This document shows positions 8,434 to 15,991 of a stretch of DNA of 33,848 nucleotides, one piece after another (position 1 is the first letter of the stretch; each line of letters opens with the position of its first letter). The DNA comes from Chloroflexota bacterium (GTDB lineage: Bacteria; Chloroflexota; Dehalococcoidia; Lucifugimonadales; Lucifugimonadaceae): positions 1 to 33,848 of the forward strand of contig JAJCYY010000080.1 in the NCBI GenBank assembly GCA_029262735.1, read 5' to 3'. The notes below the pieces were generated by a model that saw nothing but the letters and a program-made list of their open reading frames with translations, did not search any database and was not told the DNA's origin. Position numbers and translations under genes: made by a program.

Positions 8434-9684
8434 ATGTCAGAAAAAGCTGTGTTCAGTGCGAGACGGGTAGCAAACGGAGAGACAGCGGCCTGGCTGCCAG
8501 ACCACAGCGTTGTGGTCGACAGTGGAGTGATCACGGGCGTTACACCGACTGCCCAGCTTCCCTCCGATATCGGCGCTACTCACGCAACACACGACCTTGG
8601 CGACGTTTCGTTGCTGCCGGGTCTTATCGACGTTCACTTTCATATGGAGTTCACCAGGCACAAGGGTGCGGTTGACGCGTTGATGACCGACTCGCCGGAG
8701 ACTCGGATCATGACAGCGACCGACAACCTTCGGCGCAATCTGATGGCTGGATTGACAACGCTGCGTGACCTCGGTTCTCGCAACGAAACGACCTTTCCGA
8801 TCAAAGAAGCGTTGGATTCCGGTGGCATTCCAGGACCACGTCTCATTGCAGCCGGATCACCGGTAACGATTACCGCCGGTCACATGTGGTCGTTCAGCAC
8901 GCAAGCGGACTCGGTGGACGATGTCGTGCGCGCCGTTCGGAGACAGGTGCGTCTGGGCGCCGGGGTGATAAAAATTGCGGCAAGCGGCGGCCGCGGAACA
9001 CCGACCGCAAATCCGAGACGTGCCCAGTACGACGCCGACACGCTTAAGGCTGCGGTCACCGAGGCCCATCGCTCCGGCGTGCCGATCGTTGCACACACGC
9101 TTGCCGCCGATGGCGTTCGCAATTGTGTCGAAGCCGGGATCGACCATGTGATTCATGCGAAGTGGTATCACCGGGATCCCTCGGGCGGGCTGGACTACGA
9201 TCAGGCGACTGCTGATCGTATGGCAGAGCAGGGGCAGTGGGCCGATCCCACCATTGGTAGGGCTCGGTTGCAACTCGATGCCGAGAAAGACAACTCCGCA
9301 ACGAAGCCCGCTCCAATTCACTGGGCCGTTGGTGTTGACGTCCCTCTTGAGGAGCACCTGGACAAGTACAGGCGGATGCACGATGCGGGAGTTCGCTTCA
9401 CTGCGGGACTGGATGGCGGTGACCTGACAGAGTCAACCGCCTGCTCCTGGGCATATAGCGAACTGCTGGGCTGGGATAACTGGGCCGCCATCCGCTCTGC
9501 TACTCAAGACAACGCGGAAGCCATTGGGCTCGGCAACAATGTCGGCGTCATCCGACAGGGCATGGTGGCAGATTTAGCTGCGTTCAAAGGAGACCCTGCG
9601 GCGAACATCAGGGACCTGTCCGTCGCTGCCAGTGTGGTTCAGGCTGGAACTCCAGTGAAACTAAATGGCGAATCTCTCATTTGA
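8434..9684 (+). CDS. Imidazolonepropionase-like metal-dependent amidohydrolase
   Basis: A 416-residue amidohydrolase starting at 8434, with GGTGGAG 6 bases upstream; an in-frame GTG at 8422 is less likely. Metal-centre residues are His68 and His70 in LIDVHFHMEF, Lys180 in GVIKIAASGG (probably carboxylated), His221 in VAHTLAADG, His241 in HVIHAKWYH and Asp327 in AGLDGGD. This is the layout of the binuclear Xaa-Pro dipeptidase/HutI-like subgroup, which acts on amide or lactam bonds of small cyclic or N-acylated compounds. It is the fourth gene of the rightward run starting at 4567. The substrate cannot be read from the sequence; a second deacylation or lactam-opening step in the same pathway is my inference. 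Confidence 0.85.
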   Translation: MSEKAVFSARRVANGETAAWLPDHSVVVDSGVITGVTPTAQLPSDIGATHATHDLGDVSLLPGLIDVHFHMEFTRHKGAVDALMTDSPETRIMTATDNLRRNLMAGLTTLRDLGSRNETTFPIKEALDSGGIPGPRLIAAGSPVTITAGHMWSFSTQADSVDDVVRAVRRQVRLGAGVIKIAASGGRGTPTANPRRAQYDADTLKAAVTEAHRSGVPIVAHTLAADGVRNCVEAGIDHVIHAKWYHRDPSGGLDYDQATADRMAEQGQWADPTIGRARLQLDAEKDNSATKPAPIHWAVGVDVPLEEHLDKYRRMHDAGVRFTAGLDGGDLTESTACSWAYSELLGWDNWAAIRSATQDNAEAIGLGNNVGVIRQGMVADLAAFKGDPAANIRDLSVAASVVQAGTPVKLNGESLI

Positions 9685-9830
9685 GAGCAGGTTCCCTTCG
9701 ATCTGGCTACTTCAATTTTGAAGGCGGTCGCCCGTTTCGTACGCTCGGTGGGGTAGACCCGCGTCTCGATCCGCAACGTCGGGCGCTGGCAGTCAGGCCT
9801 GCCCGCTTCAGTTGCCCAGTTCAAAAATGC

Positions 9831-9860
9831 TTGACATGGGCTTTAAGGCACGGCTAAGGT
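9831..9860 (+). promoter_or_regulatory. Sigma-70-type promoter for the collagen-like/ABC transporter operon
   Basis: A perfect -35 box TTGACA (9831-9836) is followed after 18 bases by TAAGGT (9855-9860), which keeps the key TA...T positions of a -10. Transcription would start near 9867, about 110 bases before the collagen-like lipoprotein gene. It is the best vegetative promoter match I noticed in the window. The untranslated leader has no obvious riboswitch. Confidence 0.55.
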
Positions 9861-9976
9861 GCGTCATCGCTTGCTGCGGGGAGTAGTGCGTCCTGATTGC
9901 TAGACGTAGACGACCCAAAAACATTGGGAAACGCGGGCGGATACAACTAGGACACGAACCAAAGAGGACGGACCTA

Positions 9977-10621
9977 ATGGGAATTCGGTTTCGTGGGAGA
10001 GCCAGGACTCTCTTCAACATATCAATCACAGCGATTCTCGCTGCGGTGTTGGTCGGCGTAGTCGCATGCGCTGGTGACGCCGGTATTCCGGGTGATCCGG
10101 GACTTCCAGGACTTCCTGGAGAGCCTGGTAACCCCGGACTGCCCGGAGAGCCCGGAGATCCTGGAAAACCTGGAGAACCGGGAGCACCCGGAGAGCCCGG
10201 AGCGCCCGGAGAGCCCGGGGCACAGGGACTGCAAGGTCCTGCGGGTCCACAGGGACCACAAGGCGAGGCTGGAGATCCAACGAACATTCCCACGACCGCT
10301 ACGATCATTTTGACCGACCCGGTCACTGGTCAGGTCGGACGGGCGACGTTTGACCCGGCCGGGACCTCGTTCAACGCAGTGGGCGGCGGGTTCATTAACG
10401 GCTCTGCGATTCAGTTCATATGCTGCACGGGTAACAACGACACAACCGGCAACGAATTACTGTCCCTGGGGGGCAGGTTCTTCAGCACGGCCACCGGGGC
10501 CTGGATGAAGGACGGCATCATGCTGCCTGACTCTATTGAAGCCGGTGACGTAATCACCATCATGGTGCGCACACCGAGAGGCAACGTTGCGTACTCACCA
10601 CTGGCGATAATAGAACCCTAA
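9977..10621 (+). CDS. Collagen-like lipoprotein
   Basis: A 214-residue lipoprotein. The signal peptide ends in the lipobox VVAC, with the lipidated Cys at residue 31, so the mature protein is membrane-anchored and faces outward. Residues 33-101 are 23 uninterrupted Gly-X-Y triplets ([15 protein letters not shown]), rich in Pro at Y and in X/Y charge pairs such as GKPGEP. Such sequences form a collagen triple helix without hydroxyproline. A C-terminal domain of about 110 residues follows, probably beta-rich, containing the Cys pair in [10 protein letters not shown] and ending in SPLAIIEP; I do not recognise it. It could trimerise or bind ligand. Its position 26 bases before the SBP gene suggests a surface partner of the uptake system. 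Confidence 0.88.
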   Translation: MGIRFRGRARTLFNISITAILAAVLVGVVACAGDAGIPGDPGLPGLPGEPGNPGLPGEPGDPGKPGEPGAPGEPGAPGEPGAQGLQGPAGPQGPQGEAGDPTNIPTTATIILTDPVTGQVGRATFDPAGTSFNAVGGGFINGSAIQFICCTGNNDTTGNELLSLGGRFFSTATGAWMKDGIMLPDSIEAGDVITIMVRTPRGNVAYSPLAIIEP

Positions 10622-10647
10622 GTGCAGAACAAGAGGAACTAGCTGAT

Positions 10648-12567
10648 ATGACTCGTTCATTTACGAATAAACTTAGTATGCGTTCGGTGCTGGTAGCACT
10701 GTTCGCCTCGGCATTCGTTGTCGTGATCGCCTGTGGGGGCGATGACCCGGCACCGGTGGCGACGGCGGCGGCGCCACAGCAACCAGGTGCCGCTGCAACA
10801 GCAGCGCCGGGTGAAGCGGCTGCAACCGCCGCAGCGGGTGAGGCGGCCGCACCGGCAGCTACGGCAAGGGCCGCAGCTACAGCAAGAGCTGTGCAGGCCA
10901 CACAGTCACCGGATCGACCTCCGGCCAGCGGAGGCTCCGTCACCGTAGTAAGGACGGACGTTGGAGTCCCGGTGGGACTGCCGTCACAGTGCCCACCAGG
11001 GTGTGGCGTCGAAAAGTTCTCCATGGGCGCCTATGAGATGTTGCTTCAGGCCACCGGCAATGACTACAGGCTCTCAGGCCTCGTTGCTGAGGACTGGAGC
11101 GTTACGCCGGACGGTTCGGCGTACATCTGGAATATCCGGCCTGGGATTCAGTTCCACGGCGGATTTGGCGAATTGACTGCTGAAGACGTTGCATGGACTC
11201 ACAACAACGCCAACGCAGCAACGAACACAGCAACGGCTCATGACAACGCCGGTGACCTGCGTGCCCACGTCGGGCTCAGCACGGTGGTCGACGAGTTCAC
11301 GGTCAACATGCCGATAACCTCGGCGGATGCCAGGCAGCCCACGCACCTGTTCACGAACGTGGTGCCAAGGGGTGTTGGAATTCACAGTAAGGCCGTATTC
11401 GATCAGTTCGGTGAGACCGGCATGCTGACACAGTTCGTTGGCAGCGGGCCGTTCGAAATCGAGGCCTGGCGTCAGGATGACCGTCTGGTGCTGAACAAGT
11501 TCGACGACTACTGGGGCCAAAAGCCGCTGGTAGACCAGATTGTCGTTCTCGCAGTGCCAGAGCCTGCAATTCGCGCAGCCATGTTCGAGTCGGGCGAGGC
11601 GGACATTGTCGACGTTGAGCCGAAGGATAGGCCTCGTCTGGTAAATGACCACAACGGTGTGATCGTCAACAACGGTGGGACACTCCTCGGCATCGTCCCG
11701 TGCTGCAACTACCTGGAGCGCATTGGCGCAGCCACCGGCAACCCGCTGGACAGTCCTGGTTACCGCCCGGAACTTCCGTGGATCGCCGACATCAACGACC
11801 CGTCCTGTGACGAGTCCCAGTTGCTGGAAGTTGTGCCGACCGGACCAGTCTGCGACTCATTTGAGTCTGCCCGGCTGGTACGCCGTGCCCTTGAAGTCAG
11901 CATCAACCGCGACGTAATCAACGAGCAGATCTACGCCGGCCTGGCGGTTCCTGCGTACGGACCCCCGGGACAGGCATCGATCAGCTCGCTGTTCAAGGAA
12001 GAGTGGATTGACCCGTTCGACATGGACAAGGCACTGGATTTGCTGGACCAGGCGGGTTACCCGAACGGGCTGGACGAGACGGTCACGGTCCACGCGGAAA
12101 ACCTCAGCGTACGGACGGCACAGTTGCTTTGTGCAACCTGGCAGCCGCTCGGCCTCTCGTGCGAGATTGACCAGAGGGTGTACGCAGTGAAGCGTCCTTC
12201 CTACGTGGATCGTTCGAACGACGACTTTGGCTTTGCATTCATTCCGCGGTTCGACCCGGAAGACTGGCCCATTGACACTGAGGACCACAGCTGGAAAGAG
12301 GGTGGTACTCAGAAGGGTGGCAACATCCCGTTCTCAGCCTTTACTTTTGCAGAGATGCGTAAAGAGAACGACCCGTCGAAGCGTATCGAGCTCTACAAAG
12401 ACTGGATTGAGCACTACCAGTACTGGGCCTGGTCATTGCCAATCGCAGAGGTGTTTAACCAGACCCTCTACAACTCCGAGACGATCGAGTTCAGCCGTGA
12501 CGTTTTCCCAACCTTTGGGTACGCCTACTCGATCATCAACCCGGTTACCCAGATCCGACTGAAGTAG
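10648..12567 (+). CDS. ABC transporter substrate-binding lipoprotein, family 5 (DppA/OppA type)
   Basis: A 639-residue extracytoplasmic solute-binding protein for peptides, opines or similar small molecules. The signal peptide has lipobox VIAC with lipid-carrying Cys29. An Ala/Thr/Pro-rich flexible linker (about 33-90) tethers the binding domain. SBP_bac_5 landmarks are LVAEDWSVTPDGSAYIWNIR, GIQFHGG, LTAEDVAWTHNN, GSGPFEIEAWRQDDRLVLNK and ARLVRRALEVSINRDVINE. The size is normal for the family. A strong hairpin follows the gene, then the two permease genes. No ATPase gene is in the operon. The ligand is unknown; the flanking deacylase and lyase genes hint at an acylated amino acid or amino-sugar acid. 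Confidence 0.92.
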   Translation: MTRSFTNKLSMRSVLVALFASAFVVVIACGGDDPAPVATAAAPQQPGAAATAAPGEAAATAAAGEAAAPAATARAAATARAVQATQSPDRPPASGGSVTVVRTDVGVPVGLPSQCPPGCGVEKFSMGAYEMLLQATGNDYRLSGLVAEDWSVTPDGSAYIWNIRPGIQFHGGFGELTAEDVAWTHNNANAATNTATAHDNAGDLRAHVGLSTVVDEFTVNMPITSADARQPTHLFTNVVPRGVGIHSKAVFDQFGETGMLTQFVGSGPFEIEAWRQDDRLVLNKFDDYWGQKPLVDQIVVLAVPEPAIRAAMFESGEADIVDVEPKDRPRLVNDHNGVIVNNGGTLLGIVPCCNYLERIGAATGNPLDSPGYRPELPWIADINDPSCDESQLLEVVPTGPVCDSFESARLVRRALEVSINRDVINEQIYAGLAVPAYGPPGQASISSLFKEEWIDPFDMDKALDLLDQAGYPNGLDETVTVHAENLSVRTAQLLCATWQPLGLSCEIDQRVYAVKRPSYVDRSNDDFGFAFIPRFDPEDWPIDTEDHSWKEGGTQKGGNIPFSAFTFAEMRKENDPSKRIELYKDWIEHYQYWAWSLPIAEVFNQTLYNSETIEFSRDVFPTFGYAYSIINPVTQIRLK

Positions 12568-12582
12568 ACGACTGCTTGATTC

Positions 12583-12630
12583 GCGGCTCCGGCTCCAACT
12601 AGTGAGAGCCGGGGCCGCGAACAGCTTTTT
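12583..12630 (+). terminator. Strong hairpin between SBP and permease genes
   Basis: Arms at 12583-12595 and 12606-12618 form a 13-bp stem with one G-T pair and a 10-base loop. A run of five T (12626-12630) begins 7 bases after the stem. It sits between the binding-protein gene and the permeases, a place where such hairpins often stop part of the transcription or protect the upstream mRNA, giving more binding protein than permease. Confidence 0.65.
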
Positions 12631-12835
12631 CTGTGAGCACAATCTGATTTTGTAACCAGTCGATGCGCAGAGCAGTGTTCGCCAATCCGCGCTGAGGTGA
12701 CGTTTGTCGCAGTGCACCGGGCGTAGCCGAGTTACTCTTGCGGCGACCCAAAACGCGATGGTTTCCGTAGGTCTGCTCTGACAGGATCCGGTAGTAGCTA
12801 ATCGCGATTTGGCTTAGTTAGACGAGGACACACAG

Positions 12836-13786
12836 GTGGGAGCATATCTGGCAAGACGCGTGATCATGGGACTCGTTGCGATCCTTGGCGCAACGGTCAT
12901 CGTGTTTGTGCTTAGCCGTGTCGGAGGGCAAGACCCACGCTTCTTCTACCTCGGCAATTCGCCCGGGTACGCCGTCACAGAGGAACAGTGGGACGCCTGG
13001 GGTGAGAAGCTCGGCCTGGACAAGCCGGTTATAGCCCAGTATTTCCTGTGGGTGGGTGGAGTGTTCCAGGGAGACCTGGGTAATAGCACCCAGTCCGGTC
13101 GTACCGTTACCTCTTTGATATGGGAGCGTGCTCCCGCAACTGGTCAGTTGGCGCTCGGCGGATGGATCTTTGGCATTCTGGTGGGCATCCCGCTCGGTGT
13201 GCTTTCAGCCGTGCGACGAGGCGGAATCCTTGACTACTCAGCCCGGGGGTTCGCGCTCATCGGGCAGGCCACCCCGACCTTCTGGATATCAATCATGGCC
13301 ATCCTGGTTTTCTCCGTGTACCTGGGATGGCTCCCTTCCGGCACAAGGGGTGATGGATTCTCGTGGAAACATATGATTCTCCCCAGCATCATGCTGGGGA
13401 TTAACCCTGCCGCTGCATATCTGCGTTTTACTCGATCTTCGATGCTCGAAGTGCTCGATTCGGAGTACATCAAGCTGGCTCGTGCGAAGGGCGTCGGCAA
13501 TCAGAAGATCATCTGGAAACACGCCCTCAGAAACGCTTCACTGGTTCCGTTGACCGTATCGGCCCTTGTCCTGGTTGGATTCATCACCGGAACCGTAGTA
13601 ACTGAGACGGTGTTTTCATGGCCGGGCGTCGGCAGGATGGCTGTCAACGCAATCTGGAACACCGACTTCCCGGTGCTTACCGGCCTGGTGATGCTGTTCT
13701 CGGTCGCGTATGTGGTAGTGGTGCTGTTCCTGGACCTGATCTACGTCGTCATTGATCCTCGAATTCGTCTTGGAGGGACCGAGTGA
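12836..13786 (+). CDS. ABC transporter permease, DppB type
   Basis: A 316-residue inner-membrane permease starting at GTG with GAGG 8 bases upstream. It has an N-terminal membrane segment (IMGLVAILGATVIVFVLSRV), then an extracytoplasmic region with the DppB-like pattern WDAWGEKLGLDKPVIAQYFLW. Five further membrane segments follow. The ATPase-contacting EAA loop reads EYIKLARAKGVGNQKIIWKH, and ETVFSWPGVGRM is typical of the family. Its stop overlaps the start of the DppC-type gene by four bases (GTGA), so both are translated as a unit. It forms the channel for the upstream binding protein; the ATPases must come from elsewhere. Confidence 0.93.
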   Translation: MGAYLARRVIMGLVAILGATVIVFVLSRVGGQDPRFFYLGNSPGYAVTEEQWDAWGEKLGLDKPVIAQYFLWVGGVFQGDLGNSTQSGRTVTSLIWERAPATGQLALGGWIFGILVGIPLGVLSAVRRGGILDYSARGFALIGQATPTFWISIMAILVFSVYLGWLPSGTRGDGFSWKHMILPSIMLGINPAAAYLRFTRSSMLEVLDSEYIKLARAKGVGNQKIIWKHALRNASLVPLTVSALVLVGFITGTVVTETVFSWPGVGRMAVNAIWNTDFPVLTGLVMLFSVAYVVVVLFLDLIYVVIDPRIRLGGTE

Positions 13787-14700
13787 CGTCGATCACCGAA
13801 GACGCTATCGCGCCATCCCGGAAAATAGGTGCCGGAATTGTGGTTGGTTCGCTGGGAGCGTCGTGGCAATTTCTCCGGCGCTGGCCGGTAATTCCAGCAG
13901 TAATCATCATTACCCTGCTTTTCTCTGCCATCTTTGCCCCATGGATAAAACCGCACGATCCCCTTGTTAGCCACGGAGTGTTTCAGCAAGGACCTGCGTG
14001 GACCGCGGATGGCAACACAAAATTCTTTCTCGGCACTGATGACATAGGCCGTGACATTCTCAGTCGCATGATCGAGGCAAGCCGGGTAACGGTGGTCGTA
14101 GTCTTGCTATCCGTGGTCGTCGGAACGGTCGTCGGGACAGTCCTGGGGCTGATCGCCGGGTTTTTTGGCGGATCAGTTGTCGACGAAGGGATCATGCGCG
14201 TTGTCGACGTGTGGGCGGCACTCCCCCAGTTGCTCATCCTGTTAACTATTGCGCTGGTCTTCGGCGCGGGCGTAACCGTTCTGGTCATATCTCTGGCGCT
14301 CATATCGTGGCCAGGCGCCGTGCGTCTCGTGCGCGTTGAAGCCCTGAGGTTGCGGAGCATGGACTATGTCGACTCTGCCAGGATCGCCGGAGCAAACAAC
14401 CGGCGCATCCTCTATAAACACATTTTTCCCGGTGTCATCAACACCGTCCTTGTTGCGACGACTCTGTCGACCGGTAGCCTGATCCTGACCGAAGCCACAC
14501 TCAGCTTCCTCGGAGCCGGCATACCGCCGCCCAGTCCTTCGCTGGGTGGCATGATCTCAGGGGGCCGAGACTACCTGAGAGACGCGCCACACATCGCCTC
14601 GTTCCCTGGCCTGGCGCTCGCGGCCATCGTCATGGCGGGCAACTTCCTGGGCGACTGGATGCGGGACCGCTTCGACCCACGACTCCGCCAGATCAGCTAA
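13783..14700 (+). CDS. ABC transporter permease, DppC type
   Basis: A 305-residue permease. The GTG start at 13783 overlaps the DppB-type stop and has GGAGGG nearby. An N-terminal membrane segment (VIPAVIIITLLFSAIFAPW) is followed by the DppC hallmark FFLGTDDIGRDILSRMI, five more membrane segments, and an EAA loop reading DYVDSARIAGANNRRILYKH. The C-terminal end GDWMRDRFDPRLRQ is the usual DppC ending (GDxLRDxLDPRLR). It pairs with the previous protein as heterodimeric channel. No DppD or DppF ATPase follows; the next gene, about 90 bases on, is a PLP enzyme. Confidence 0.93.
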   Translation: MTSITEDAIAPSRKIGAGIVVGSLGASWQFLRRWPVIPAVIIITLLFSAIFAPWIKPHDPLVSHGVFQQGPAWTADGNTKFFLGTDDIGRDILSRMIEASRVTVVVVLLSVVVGTVVGTVLGLIAGFFGGSVVDEGIMRVVDVWAALPQLLILLTIALVFGAGVTVLVISLALISWPGAVRLVRVEALRLRSMDYVDSARIAGANNRRILYKHIFPGVINTVLVATTLSTGSLILTEATLSFLGAGIPPPSPSLGGMISGGRDYLRDAPHIASFPGLALAAIVMAGNFLGDWMRDRFDPRLRQIS

Positions 14701-14793
14701 AGCAGCACCTGGCGTGTCGCTGGTCAACTTGCCGCAAGGACGAATCAGATTCGGCGGTCGCATTCATCCGCTATCAATAAAAGGATCAGCCTG

Positions 14794-15915
14794 ATGGTGA
14801 ACAACCCTCTAAACAACCCTGTGTACGCCCGGTTCGGCGTGAAACCGATGATCAATGCCGGTGGGACTCACACCACGCACGGTGGCTCGATGATGAGACC
14901 GGAAGTGCGAGAGGCGATGTACCTGGCGTCTGAGTCGTACGTCAATCTCGTCGAGCTGAAACGCGCCACAGGCGAATATGTCGCTGAGATCACCGGTGCG
15001 GAAGCGGGACTGATCTGCTCAGGCGCGGCCGGTGGACTGGTTCTGGCAACCGCTGCTGTGATGACCGGCACCGACCCCGGGAAGATCGCCCAGCTTCCCG
15101 ACACCACCGGAATGAAAAACGAAATCCTGATGGAGGCCAGCAACCACGCCAGCTACACCAAGCTCCACGAGTACGCCGGAGCGAAAGTGACAACGGCAGG
15201 CGACGCAAACGGAGCCACCCAGCAGCAACTCGGCGATGCCATCACCGACCGAACAGCGGCAATTCTGTATACGTACGCCTATGGTCCGGCTCGACCCGGC
15301 ATGACGTTGACGGAGGCAGTAGAGGTTGCCCGCGCGGCCGATGTGCCGGTGATTGTCGACGGTGCGGCGATGCTTCCGCCAAAGGAGAACCTCAGGAAGT
15401 ACATAAGCGAAGGCGCAGATCTCGTTACGTACTCCGGTGGCAAATACATCGGTGGCCCGCAGTCGGCCGGGCTTCTCGCTGGCCGCGCAGACCTTGTAGA
15501 GGCTGCGCTGCTGCAGAGTGGACCAAGCATGTCGGTCGGTCGCCCGCAGAAGGTCGGCAGGGAAGAGCTGGTCGGTATGGCAACCGCGCTGCAGGTCTTC
15601 ATCGAGTCGGACGACGAATCGCGCCAGGCGGCAATGAGGACGAGGGCGAACCACATCAGCGACCGGCTCAAGGGCGTTCCGGGCATCACAGCAAGTGTCG
15701 AGCAGGACTTCGAGCAGTTTCACGTTCCGAACTGCGTAATCAAATTCGATGCGGGGCAGGACGAAATTGACCGGGTGTGGGAGGAGATGCACGAAGGCGA
15801 CCCGCGTATCTACATCGCCCGAACAGACGGTGGCCTTGCCGCGAACATGGTGAACGTCATCGACGGACAGGAAGAGATCATCGCCCGTCGATTGCTGGAA
15901 ATTTTAACCGGCTAG
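14794..15915 (+). CDS. SelA/DgaE-like PLP-dependent lyase (copy 2)
   Basis: A 373-residue paralogue of the enzyme at 7232-8374. It shares the opening pattern ...RFGVKPMINAGGTHTTHGG versus ...RLGIRPLIAAGGPNTNHSG. Landmarks are CSGAAGGLVLATAA, VIVDGAAMLPPKENLRKYI and TYSGGKYIGGPQSAGLL with Schiff-base Lys217. AAGGA lies 8 bases before the ATG. The family includes DgaE, which converts amino-sugar acids to 2-keto-3-deoxy acids with loss of ammonia and water. It follows the transporter genes and may belong to their transcript. Sequence differences around the substrate side (copy 2 GSMMRPEV, copy 1 GTRPRPEV) suggest the two copies act on different or epimeric substrates. Confidence 0.85.
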   Translation: MVNNPLNNPVYARFGVKPMINAGGTHTTHGGSMMRPEVREAMYLASESYVNLVELKRATGEYVAEITGAEAGLICSGAAGGLVLATAAVMTGTDPGKIAQLPDTTGMKNEILMEASNHASYTKLHEYAGAKVTTAGDANGATQQQLGDAITDRTAAILYTYAYGPARPGMTLTEAVEVARAADVPVIVDGAAMLPPKENLRKYISEGADLVTYSGGKYIGGPQSAGLLAGRADLVEAALLQSGPSMSVGRPQKVGREELVGMATALQVFIESDDESRQAAMRTRANHISDRLKGVPGITASVEQDFEQFHVPNCVIKFDAGQDEIDRVWEEMHEGDPRIYIARTDGGLAANMVNVIDGQEEIIARRLLEILTG

Positions 15916-15922
15916 TTCCCAG

Positions 15923-15940
15923 ACTCTGTTTCGTCAGAGT
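15923..15940. terminator. Hairpin between convergent genes
   Basis: ACTCTG (15923-15928) and CAGAGT (15935-15940) form a perfect 6-bp stem with a 6-base loop, directly after the stop of the PLP enzyme and between two converging genes. There is no long T-run, so it is only a possible bidirectional terminator. Confidence 0.35.
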
Positions 15941-15991
15941 TCTCACCTTGTCGTCCGTATCGCACAATCGGCTGCGATGACCCTGCTGCCC

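Noticed and set aside
9808..10326. A long minus-strand open frame encoding a Gly-Pro-Ser collagen-like protein
   Set aside because: It is the mirror of the real collagen-like gene on the plus strand. Repeats of GGN-CCN codons stay open on both strands, but only the plus frame has a signal peptide, lipobox and operon context.
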